Shown: positions 24,100 through 35,700 of the stretch, piece after piece
Layout: the number at the start of each line of letters is the position of its first letter
Position numbering within the stretch: the stretch's first letter is position 1
Assembly (NCBI GenBank): GCA_032622095.1
Contig: CP136063.1
Location: forward strand, 179,097,956-179,161,955
DNA: 64,000 nt
Reading direction: 5' to 3'
Source of the DNA: Siphonodentalium dalli
Lineage: Eukaryota > Mollusca > Scaphopoda > Gadilida > Siphonodentaliidae
The notes under the pieces: generated by a model
The model's database searches: none
Told to the model about the DNA's origin: nothing
The model's input: the letters and a program-made list of their open reading frames with translations, nothing else
Program-made: the position numbers and the translations under genes

Positions 24100-24245
24100 A
24101 GAAATAAATACACGGTGTAGAGGTGTGTATGGTCAAGTTGTACCACACAAAACTGATTGTAGGACGACGCGTAGCGGAGTCCTACAATCAGTTTTTTGTG
24201 GTACAACTTGACTATACACACCGATACACCGTGTATTTATTTCTT
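24100..24245. repeat. Near-perfect inverted repeat
   Basis: Outer arms GAAATAAATACACGGTGTA and TACACCGTGTATTTATTTC. Inner arms are ACTGATTGTAGGAC and GTCCTACAATCAGT around CGACGCGTAGCG. The structure is a ~145-bp hairpin with no gene. No target duplication was found. Confidence 0.75.
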
Positions 24246-25110
24246 TTGTAATACGACTGAAAGTTTATGGTCACAATTCGACTGAATAGTCAACGAAATA
24301 CTGCGCTTTTTCGGTCTCAGGTGAGAAAACATTTCGTGGTGTAATTCGTATTGGGCGTACTGGATTTCTTTGCATGGAGTACTCTGGTAATGTCTTGTCT
24401 TGTTATGAAATTCCCCCGTTGACTTTTCGAGGCACCTCTTCTAGAAATAATCGTTGTGATTGGCTAAAAAACGATGTGTTTTCAGCGGCGCCCGTGCGTT
24501 TCATTTAAATTGTACAGGAAATACGATGCGGTCATTTCTGTTTTGAACGTTGTTGGGACAACATGAATATGATCATCGACTATGGACCACTTTCCTTACA
24601 CAAAGCGATCTAAATGATCTAGTTTACTAAACTAATCTTATTCCCCTTCTGTACTGGTGAACAAACGCTTTCATTTTCAACTTGATTCCGAAATATCGAA
24701 TATCATGATCGAGATTCGAATCGACGAATGCACAGCCCGGCCCCATGGATTTATTTTGTCATTTAATATACTTATTAAGTAACTTTCTTTGGTCGTAACA
24801 TTTATCAATATACCATAACATCATTTGGACCATATTCATTGGCAACCAAACTGGTTCGCAAGATTGTCAAGATGTAGCAAAATTCAATCAAAGGGTTACG
24901 GGTGCGGGTGTACTCCGTTGATGCCCCGTTTGCGCGGAGTTAGAAAAGACGGGAAAAGTCGCGTGCGGCGATCTGAATAAACCGATTTTTTTCGTGGTAC
25001 AATTGGAAAAAGTAGAATTGTACCACAAAACTGGAACGAGATAGCCATGGTAACTCGGGCCACTGGCCAATCAGGACATGGCTTTTAAGCATAGTTAGGC
25101 AGGGTCGTAT
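24246..25110. other. Gene-free stretch
   Basis: No exon recognised. A short inverted repeat GTGGTACAATT...AATTGTACCAC lies near 24993-25030. Confidence 0.4.
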
Positions 25111-25708
25111 TACCCTTATAAAAAAGTACCATAGTATTACCATAGTATTACTATGGTATACTATAGTATACCATAGTAATACCATGGTACTATGGTACTG
25201 CACCATGGTTATACCATAGTAAATGCAACTGTACTATGGTACTCACTATAGTGTTACTATGGTATTATACTGGTACTGTAGTACAACCATGGTTATACCA
25301 TAGTATATGCAACTGTACTATGGTACTCGCTATATTATTACTATGGTATTATTCTGGTACTGTGGTACTTTCGTGGTACTTGTATGGTACTAGTTTAATA
25401 CACAGGTACTTGCTATAGTATAACTATGGTAGTATACTGGTACTGTGGTACTAGTATAACACAAGTGTATTACACTAGTACTTGCTATAGTATTACTATG
25501 GTATTATTCTGGTACTGTGGTACTTTCGCAGTACTATTATTGCACAATCAGTATACTGGTACTGTGGTACTTATGTTGTACTAGTATAACACAAGTGTAT
25601 TACACTGGTACTTGCTATAGTAGTATACTGGTACTGTGGTACTTCTGTGGTACTAGTATAACACAAGTGTATTACACTGGTAATTGCTGTAGTGTTACTA
25701 TGGTATTA

Positions 25709-25710
<2 letters not shown>

Positions 25711-25740
<30 letters not shown>
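25711..25740. repeat. Poly-C run of 30
   Basis: An uninterrupted C tract follows the left palindrome array and is followed by (TA)n. Its length is probably unreliable. Confidence 0.9.
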
Positions 25741-25745
<5 letters not shown>

Positions 25746-26372
25746 ATATATATATATTGACGTTTAGAACCAACCTTCAAAATATACTCCTATATATACA
25801 TGTTGTGTTTCTCACATAATGACTTCTACAACAAACAAGTGATAAAGAAAGGAGGAATGTTTGATGTTTAAATTCAGGGCACATAACTGACCACCTGTGA
25901 ATGGGAAGGTACAGTGGGAATTCTACAACACAGCTGCCTTGTTATACTGCCTGCTTATACTGGGGTCAGTATTCTATTGCCAATGCAATGCTACAGGTGG
26001 CATCAATTTCAACAATCCACATACTTTGCAATTTGATTGTATCACTGCTGATAAGGCTGCTATCTAGCTGCCATTTAGCATTGGGTAGAGAGGAAGAGAG
26101 AGAGAGTTGCATTGATTAAATTTAATTAGACCCACATGTCTGGAATCTCTAATCTGTGTTAATGTCATGCTGGGACACCATTCATTGGATGTTTTTGTGG
26201 CTATGTGAGAGTTTCTGATCAACATTTTATTTCTCAATTCCGATGAAAAACACAAGTTGTTGTATGAAATGTTATATTGTGTACAGGACATTAAAATTCT
26301 GTGTGAGATATCTTGAAGAATTCAACATTGACGTCATCGACCGCGGGTGAATTTATAAAACTGGTTATATAG

Positions 26373-26507
26373 AATTCTAACACATCTACTAATGTACATG
26401 TACAACATTCATCAACCGGCAGTGTCAGCACCCAAGCACAGCACAGCAGTGCAGCATCTGTTGAATCGCCAACAGTGTCCGACACATCTTCCAGTGAATC
26501 TTTTAAT
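26373..26507 (+). CDS. Candidate exon inside the 25111-28942 element
   Basis: Bounded by acceptor GGTTATATAG and donor AAT|GTGAGT. One frame is Ser/Thr/Gln-rich (SSTGSVSTQAQHSSAASVES). Another frame joins in phase to the exon at 27507. I do not recognise the product. A transposon-borne gene and chance splice signals are both possible. Confidence 0.3.
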
Positions 26508-27506
26508 GTGAGTTTGCTCCTAATATTTTATTAAAAAATTATTTATATCAAATTTATTACATTCGTGATCACGAAAAATTTAGATTTTCGCAGTCACGTA
26601 TGGCATAATTTTCGGTTCCCACTCATACTAGTGTTAGACCTTTTAAATCCCACCTATCACTCAAATTTAACACTTTGTTATGTAAATAAAAGGCAATTTA
26701 AATCACGATGAATCCTGAATTTAAAGCAATTAAAAGCAAAATTTCAAACAGAAATGTCACATTCACAACAGTAAGCACCTTAATAAGAAATCACAGCAAT
26801 TTGTGTGAATGCCATTCTATTAGACTTGTGCTTAATAATGTTGAACCATAATGAATCAACCAAGCAAGCATTTGTTCAATCACAACTTAGGGTTATATGC
26901 CATACATAATCAGCGCGTAGATAGTATATTGTCGCCAAGACGTACATGTACGCTGGTGTACTTAAACAAGAGACTGTGTGTGTTTCAGAAGTTGTGTAAG
27001 TTTTGCTTCTGTTTAAATAACGCAGCGCAAATCTATTGGTTAATCGCACAAAAATGATATAAACGCTCTTTATTATTTCCATATCAGGATAACAGAAACT
27101 AATAACGCTCTTTATGTCATACCCAGATCTGAATACAAGCCAGGGAAAGTAACTTTTTATGCTTTTGTTTACATAACAAAGGGGAAAAGTTGACAATATT
27201 TCTGATTAACATAAGAACAAAGTCTACATGTCTACATCTTACTATTCCTTTTGCTTGTGGCGGTTTTGACAGGGGTGAATATTTTAATAGCATACCCACC
27301 ACAAGCGCCCCCGTATATATCTTTATGTGCAATATATTCAAACTCTTTTCATCACTAAAATAAATGTTTTGAGTAAAAAGCTTATGGGAATAAATTGATT
27401 AATAGATGTGAATCTGCCCTCTTGTTTATTGCCAGATTTAAACCGACAGATATATCTAGAATCCAACTCAATGAAATGTTTAAATTGAAATGTTATTCTT
27501 TTCTAG

Positions 27507-27660
27507 ATGTATAATAAAGCTGCAATTTCCTATGGAAAAAATGGTGGACATCAGACGATATATGCGGGAGAAACCGAATAATAGCAGCAAGTTGATGAAA
27601 AGGAGACAAATTGCTGAAAAAGAAAGACTGGCAAAGACAGATAAAGAGGAAGCGCAATAG
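27507..27660 (+). CDS. Candidate terminal exon, charged helical protein
   Basis: After acceptor ATTCTTTTCTAG the frame reads KLQFPMEKMVDIRRYMREK, then QIAEKERLAKTDKEEAQ and a TAG. The lysine/arginine/glutamate-rich pattern looks like a coiled or DNA-binding helix. No family recognised. The preceding exon in phase is 26373-26507 in its second frame. Confidence 0.35.
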
Positions 27661-28942
27661 TTGAAAGTTACTCAATCCGTTTAAACAGCCCTTAATTGCC
27701 ATTTCTCTGGTAATGAGGGTAAATGATAGTTAATTTTAGATGAGGAATTTTTTTGTTGAAATTTATTATTTATCACCATCTCGAATATTTGGCGGCCTGG
27801 CAAGAATTCCACTAACTTCTTCTACAACCCGGGATGGCGTATGTCTACTGGAAAAAAATCCAGAAAACGGAATTTTTGCAAGGCGGCCAAATATTCGGGG
27901 TTGTGAAAAATCAGATTTGATGGTTGGGTTTCTTGACTTGAAACAAATATTGTTTAACCCCGAACCCAGAGAAATAGTAATTCAGAGGTGTTTAATCGGA
28001 TTGTGTATCTTTAAATATTTTATATTGTTATGACTATTATTATTTTGAAAAAAAAAAGCTTTATGATCCAATTCCGTGTCAGATTGTCTTATTTCAGAGG
28101 TTCGATCATACCTCGCCATCATACTTGAGCAAAAGCAGTGGATAAGTTTAATTCATATTTGCCTTACTTTAATTCAACTTGAATTAAATCACTGATAACA
28201 GTTTCAATGTTTATAATACTATTTGCTCCACAAAATACCATGTTAATTCTAAGACTAGTCTTCAATCAACCATACTTATATCAGTTTGGAAAAAATAATC
28301 ATGATTTCTAGCTGATCCTTTTTCATTTTGAGTGACTGTCAGCTTACACTTTGGATGCTTGGACTGCCACAAATTGGAACCAAAGAATACACTTGTATAC
28401 GTGGGGAACATGGAACTATATTATTACTGAAGTATGTATACTATAGTAGAAGAATGGTCAATTGTACTAGAGTACTACCACAGTACATATACTGTGGTGG
28501 CACCCTAGTACATGTACCACAGTACTACTATGGTATACATACTAGGATAGTACCTGTACCATGGTCTAATATGGTAGTACATGTACCACGGTACAACTCC
28601 GGTAGTACCATAGTACCCATACTGTGGTACTACCATAGTACCTGTATCACGGTACTACTATGGTAGTACTATAGTACCTGTACCACGGTACTACCATGGT
28701 AGTACCCTGGTATTACTATGGTAGTACTATAGTACTTGTACCCTGGTACTACCATGGTATTACCTAGGTACCTGTACCACAGTAGTACTATAGTACCTGT
28801 ACCATGGTACTTGTACCACAGTACTCTAGTACCATAGTATATGTACTATGGTATGGCAGTAGTACTTTTACTATGGTACTATGCCCAAAATACTATGGTA
28901 CTTTTTACTATGGTATTACCATGGTACTTTTTTATAAGGGTA

Positions 28943-29590
28943 CAATTGGATTTTGATCAAAATTTTCCATTTCTATGAAAGGAAAGTTTTTGTTTCTGCA
29001 TTGATATATGTAGATTGATCATTCCCGATGAGAACAATATATAGGTTTGCCATAACGATCCGAAATGTTTGCCGTTATGCTGTGTTGTCAGAATTTTGCC
29101 ATTCCTCAAAGACAAAGAGTCAAAAACAGCGAATCGTCTACCCCAGGGCCAGGACCCCCATCCAATTATTTGACAAAAACGTCATTTTTGTCAAACACTG
29201 TCGTTACTAATGACTTTGTTTCATATTTCTAACACCCTAAAGCTAATGAAACTGCATCTGAATACCGGTATCTGGAAAATGGTTTGAAAAAAAATCGTTG
29301 TTCGAAAATAGGAAACGTAACATATAATGACCCACTTTGGGTCAACAAATTTATTCCTCATAAATTTAGAGTACGAAAGATGATAAACATCAGGATAAAA
29401 TATGAAAAGTAACCATTTAACAGCAATAAATGGCATGATTCTTTGGAGCAAATTCTTTCACGCGTCCCAAGTAACTTAAAATACAGATCTGCAAAAAAAG
29501 AGCTGATCAGCCTTATAAATACAAATCGCTGATCGACACGTTTACCTTGAATTATCTCCCTTGATTCGGCTTAATTTTTTTTCAGCAAAA
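28943..29590 (+). promoter_or_regulatory. Probable 5' region of GET3
   Basis: No coding. TTTTTTTTCAG at 29576-29586 directly before CAAAAATGG could be a 3' splice site, in which case a 5' UTR exon lies upstream. The ATG context AAAAATGG (A at -3, G at +4) is good. No TATA box was identified. Confidence 0.4.
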
Positions 29591-29703
29591 ATGGCTTCAA
29601 ATTTTGTCGAATACGAACCAAATTTGCAGAATATAACAGATCAATCGTCACTCAAATGGATATTTGTCGGTGGGAAAGGTGGTGTTGGAAAAACTACCAC
29701 TAG
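29591..29703 (+). CDS. GET3: GET3 exon 1 (113 nt)
   Basis: ATG to AG|GTAACG. It encodes the N-terminus and the whole P-loop; the last codon (Ser) is split. The donor is followed immediately by the 3' end of a minus-strand LINE. Confidence 0.97.
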
Positions 29704-32700
29704 GTAACGAATAAATAAGTCATAAAATGTAGCAGAAATTTCCGTTCCCTGTTGTCGTTGTAGTTGTAGTAACTTGTACGATTAAGGCGGTCACTATGAA
29801 TACCGAACACAACCGAAAACAAGTCAAAATAAGGGTTAAAAGACGGAAATATATGAAATAAAGTTTATAATTATGTGTGTGTATATGTAAGCTAGTGATA
29901 TGTGAAGTTTGATGCAATTTCGGTGTGACGATTTGCAGTAGGTCCCTATTTGCGGAGGTCACTTTGCGGAGGTCCCCCGAATTCGCGGAGGTCCCCTAAA
30001 ATGGGCGAAATATGTTGATTTTGATGAGGGAACGGGTGCGTATATGTCAATTGATACGTATTTTAAACAAATATCGAAACGATCATCATAATAGTGGTTT
30101 GTTCTATCAATTATATTTGCGCCGAGTTCACTTGGTGCAAATCAAACGGCGATAAATATTCACTATATATATTTATATGTCCTCGTATGCCAGAAGGACT
30201 GCTTAAATTAATATGTGAATAAGATGAATATTTATTAGATGTCATTAAGTCAAGCTAGCGCCTATATATATATACACTCCCGGAGATTGCTGCGCGGGTG
30301 TCCTGATCTCGAAAATTAAATCGCGGAGGTCCCCTAAAATGGGCATACTATGTTGATTTTAATGAGGGAACGGGTGCGTTTATGTCAATTGATACGTATT
30401 TTAAACAAATATCGACACGATCATCATAATAGTGGTTTGTTCTATCAATTATATATGCGCCGAGTTCACTTGGTGCAAATCAAACGGCGATAAATATTCA
30501 CTATATATATTTATATGTCCTCGTATGCCAGAAGGACTGCTTAAATTAATATGTGAATAAGATGAATATTTATTAGATGTCATTAAGTCAAGCTAGCGCC
30601 TATATATATACACTCCCGGAGATTGCTGCGCGGGTGTCCTGATCTCGAAAATTAAATCGCGGAGGTCCCCTAAAATGGGCATAATATGTTGATTTTAATG
30701 AGGGAACGGGTGCGTTTATGTCAATTGATACGTATTTTAAACAAATATCGAAACGATCATCATAATAGTGGTTTGTTCTATCAATTATATATGCGCCGAG
30801 TTCACTTGGTGCAAATCAAACGGCGATAAATATTCACTATATATATTTATATGTCCTCGTATGCCAGAAGGACTGCTTAAATTAATATGTGAATAAGATG
30901 AATATTTATTAGATGTCATTAAGTCAAGCTTGCGCCTATATATATATACACTCCCGGAGATTGCTGCGCGGGTGTCCTGATCTCGAAAATTAAATCGCGG
31001 AGGTCCCCTAAAATGGGCATAATATGTTGATTTTGATGAGGGAACGGGTGCGTTTATGTCAATTGATACGTATTTTAAACAAATATCGACACGATCATCA
31101 TAATAGTGGTTTGTTCTATCAATTATATATGCGCCGAGTTCACTTGGTGCAAATCAAACGGCGATAAATATTCACTATATATATTTATATGTCCTCGTAT
31201 GCCAGAAGGACTGCTTAAATTAATATGTGAATAAGATGAATATTTATTAGATGTCATTAAGTCAAGCTAGCGCCTATATATATACACTCCCGGAGATTGC
31301 TGCGCGGGTGTCCTGATCTCGAAAATTAAATCGCGGAGATCCCCTAAAATGGGCATAATATGTTGATTTTAATGAGGGAACGGGTGCGTTTATGTCAATT
31401 GATACGTATTTTAAACAAATATCGAAACGATCATCATAATAGTGGTTTGTTCTATCAATTATATATGCGCCGAGTTCACTTGGTGCAAATCAAACGGCGA
31501 TAAATATTCACTATATATATTTATATGTCCTCGTATGCCAGAAGGACTGCTTAAATTAATATGTGAATAAGATGAATATTTATTAGATGTCATTAAGTCA
31601 AGCTAGCGCCTATATATATATACACTCCCGGAGATTGCTGCGCGGGTGTCCTGATCTCGAAAATTAAATCGCGGAGGTCCCCTAAAATGGGCATAATATG
31701 TTGATTTTAATGAGGGAACGGGTGCGTTTATGTCAATTGATACGTATTTTAAACAAATATCGAAACGATCATCATATTAGTGGTTTGTTCTATCAATTAT
31801 ATATGCGCCGAATTCACTTGGTGCAAATCAAACGGCGATAAATATTCACTATATATATTTATATGTCCTCGTATGCCAGAAGGACTGCTTAAATTAATAT
31901 GTGAATAAGATGAATATTTATTAGATGTCATTAAGTCACAATTTCACCGATTAATTTCGCAAAAGTTAATTCGTGACGTCACAGAGTCCCGATAAAAAAG
32001 TCATATTGCACACTTGGGAGTAATAATACACATTATATTATTAGTTTCCTCAGATACTATATATGAATTATTGAATGACGTGTATATATACGAATGGTGG
32101 TGATTGCATCTATATATTTTTGAATTTGTTATTGCATTCAAGGATTGCTTATCGCATACACGTTAACTGATTCAAATACTTTCCAATTTGATGATTACAA
32201 ATTCATCCAGTTGATGTCTTTGATTTCAATGATCGGTAAAAGCAGTTGCCGTTTGATGAATAAATTTGAAAAATTGGGCATAAACATATCGGATGAAATA
32301 AAAAAGGTATGGACGGCTTCGGAATAACTTGCAGAACATATATGAGCATTTATAGATCATGCCATCGCGCTTAAGTACACGTTCGCGACAAATTATTGCT
32401 CGAAAATATTGATTTTATAACTTAGGTCAAAGGCCTGAGCAGACATGGAGATTGACGACCCGATTTCTTCAGTATATTTCGTTAGTTTACGATACGATAT
32501 CTCGACTTCGCTTCGTTCAATTTCACCGAGTGTCAAATAAAAGGGAAGTTTGTATTGTCAATAAGACACACCTGATGATATTTGGCGGCAATTATCGATT
32601 ACTAGAAAATATTATGGTTTTTATATTTGTTGGTTTTAGTCAAAATCGGCCATTTGATCCTTGTCACTGGTATAGTCTATATTGGTATTTTAGTAATTCT

Positions 32701-35700
32701 CCACATGGGCCTGTGGTTCTGGATGCAAGTCTTGGCTGCATTCAAATTGCAATCCGGGAGTGACAAACAAGTTGTTCTTCAGATCTTCAGATCTCACCTT
32801 GTCGTCTTACTGCCAAATATGTCCCCTTCAAACAGCAGTTATGATTATGTATATATATCGTGTATCTATATTTCCATGCAGGTTACAGGTAGCTGCAGAA
32901 ACCAAAGACGTTTCCAAAATAGCAACAGCCGCGCGATTAGAGCGCATTTTACTCCAAGTGCACAAAATCGTGGTACCATCGACCAACTCTGACACGTCAA
33001 CCAGAGAGGCAGATCCTGTATCGACATCAATTCTTCAAAATCTGCACCCAATTGTCCTCAGAACCTACACCCCAACGAAAATCATTGGCGACGGCAACTG
33101 CTTTTACCGATCAGTTTCAGCAGCCCTGTTCGGCGACCAGTCACATCACCTTCACGTTAGACTGCTGACAGCCATTGAAATAGGTCAAAATAGAGTTTAT
33201 TACGACAGCCATTCGTCACAATACAAAGACCTAATCAACGACATACATGTGCTTACAGACCCGTATTGTGAATTGTTCCGAACATTGTGCACACAAGGTG
33301 CCTGGTCCGAACTTCTCCATTTCTATGCAACTAGTGCTGCGCTAAAAGTGCCGATCAATTCTTACTGCCCGCCGATGATATGTGCAGCACTATCGAACAG
33401 TCTTTCCAGAAAAGTGTGTGGTCGCGGTTTAAGAAGGGCAGTGTCACCAGTGATGGACATCATGTGGAGCAGATCTATTTTCAATCCAAGTGACATTGCT
33501 TATATGCCCAATCATTTCGTTCTGCTACAAGAAAAAAGTGCCATCAGAAACATAACGACAGATGGAAAGAGAATGGTACTTATTGTAACTAATGGAGGAA
33601 AAAAACCAGGTCAACGAAAAAGAAAATGCGCAGCTAAAACAACATCACATCCGAAAGTCCAAAGAACAAACTAATAATGAAGCAAACTAAAAGCTCAACT
33701 GAGAAAATAGTGAATCTGAAAACAAGTACGCATCTTTTTCATTTCAGCTCTGAATTTCATTTCAGCTTTATCAGTGATGCAGCAACATATATGGGTTAGT
33801 ATATAGGGGATTGAAGGGTCGTGGGGTTTAACAAATCTTTTGGGTTTTGCAGCAGGTTGTCCCCCGTCATTTTAAGACCATGCTGGGGAGAAATATTCAC
33901 ATACTGATGGGGGACAATCTGTTACGGTTTGTTGTAAATTTATAAAGACCCTTTACAAATTTTCCCAACCATGCTGGGGAGAAATGTTCACATACTGGTG
34001 CACGGGTTTCTTATTCTACGTTTACGTCCGTCTGGGGCAAGTAAAACGTCATGACTTATACTGTAAATATGACATCACAAGTCAGTGCTATTTTCCATAC
34101 CATAGTGCATCTGTATATCTGTGCTGTCAAATATTCTTCCTTATTGAGAATATCCTTATGCATTGTTGATATATTGTAAATATTGTATCATAAAGATGTA
34201 TTGTGAAGATTGAGAATATCCTGATGCATTGTTGATATATTGTAAACATTGTATCATAAAGATGTATTGCGAAGATTAATCTTATATATTATCTATTGCA
34301 CATAGTTTTGACATAATTTGGAAGTCTTCCAATAGATGATCTTTTTCGGACTCAAATCGCTTTGAAATTATCGCTAATTTAATATACTAGAGATTTCTAA
34401 TTGGATTGAACAAATTCTACCAGCTTATGGTGGTCTTCATAACATTGCAAGACTTCACAAACAACCAGACATTGTTAGTAACCGCCGGTTTTATGTATTG
34501 TCATTATATTTTTACGTATCTATATACATTGTTCCATATATTTTTATCTTTTTGGTTAATAAAGATTTATATCAAATGCTGTTTGAATCAATTTATAATC
34601 GTTCGTGTGTGGTACGCTTGGTTTCCTTGTGTATGAACTCACATATAACCATCGTCAGAATCTTGGTCTCTCTCATTTGAGGACAGCCACATTGAAGGGA
34701 AATATGATCAGGACACCCGCGCAGCAATCTCCGGGAGTGTATAAATATATAAAAATATATATAGGCACTAGCAATTGACATATACGCACCCGTTCCCTCA
34801 TTAAAATCAACATATTTCGCCTATTTTAGGGGACCTCCGCGATTTAATTTGCGAGATCAGGACACCCGCGCAGCAATTTCCGGGAGTGTATATATATAGG
34901 CGCTAGCTAATGAATAATATTGTTTGATTGACTTAATAACATCTAATAAATATTCATCTTATTCACAAATTAATTTAAGCAGTCCTTCTGGCATACGAGG
35001 ACATATAAATATATATAGTGAATATTTATCGCCGTTTGATTTGCACCAAGTGAACTCGGCGCATATATAATTGATAGAACAAACCACTATTATGATGATC
35101 GTTTCGATATTTGTTTAAAATACGTATCAATTGACATATACGCACCCGTTCCCTCATTAAAATCAACATATTATGCCCATTTTAGGGGACCTCCGCGATT
35201 TAATTTGCGAGATAAGGACACCCGCGCAGCAATCTCCGGGAGTGTATATATAGGCGCTAGCTAATGAATAATATTATTTGATTGACTTAATAACATCTAA
35301 TAAATATTCATCTTATTCACAAATTAATTTAAGCAGTCCTTCTGGCATACGAGGACATATAGATATATATAGTGAATATTTATCGCCGTTTGATTTGCAC
35401 CAAGTGAACTCGGCGCATATATAATTGATAGAACAAACCACTATTATGATGATCATTTCGATATTTGTTTAAAATACGTATCAATTGACATATAAGCACC
35501 CGTTCCCTCATCAAAATCAACATATTTCGCCCATTTTAGGGGACCTCCGCGATTTAATTTTCGAGATCAGGACACCCGCGCAGCAATCTCCGGGAGTGTA
35601 TATATATAGGCGCTAGCTTGACTTAATGACATCTAATAAATATTCATCTTATTCACATATTAATTTAAGCAGTCCTTCTGGCATACGAGGACATATAGAT

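Larger units (their letters stand above)
25111..28942. mobile_element. 3.8-kb foldback element with palindrome-array ends
   Basis: The outermost 18 bp match in inverted orientation: TACCCTTATAAAAAAGTACC at 25111 and GGTACTTTTTTATAAGGGTA ending at 28942. The shared TA may be the target duplication. Inside, each end is an array of imperfect palindromes built on TACCATGGTA and ACTATAGT-like words (25125-25705 and 28430-28925). The centre holds two candidate exons, a C-homopolymer and unassigned sequence. The superfamily is unknown. Confidence 0.7.
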
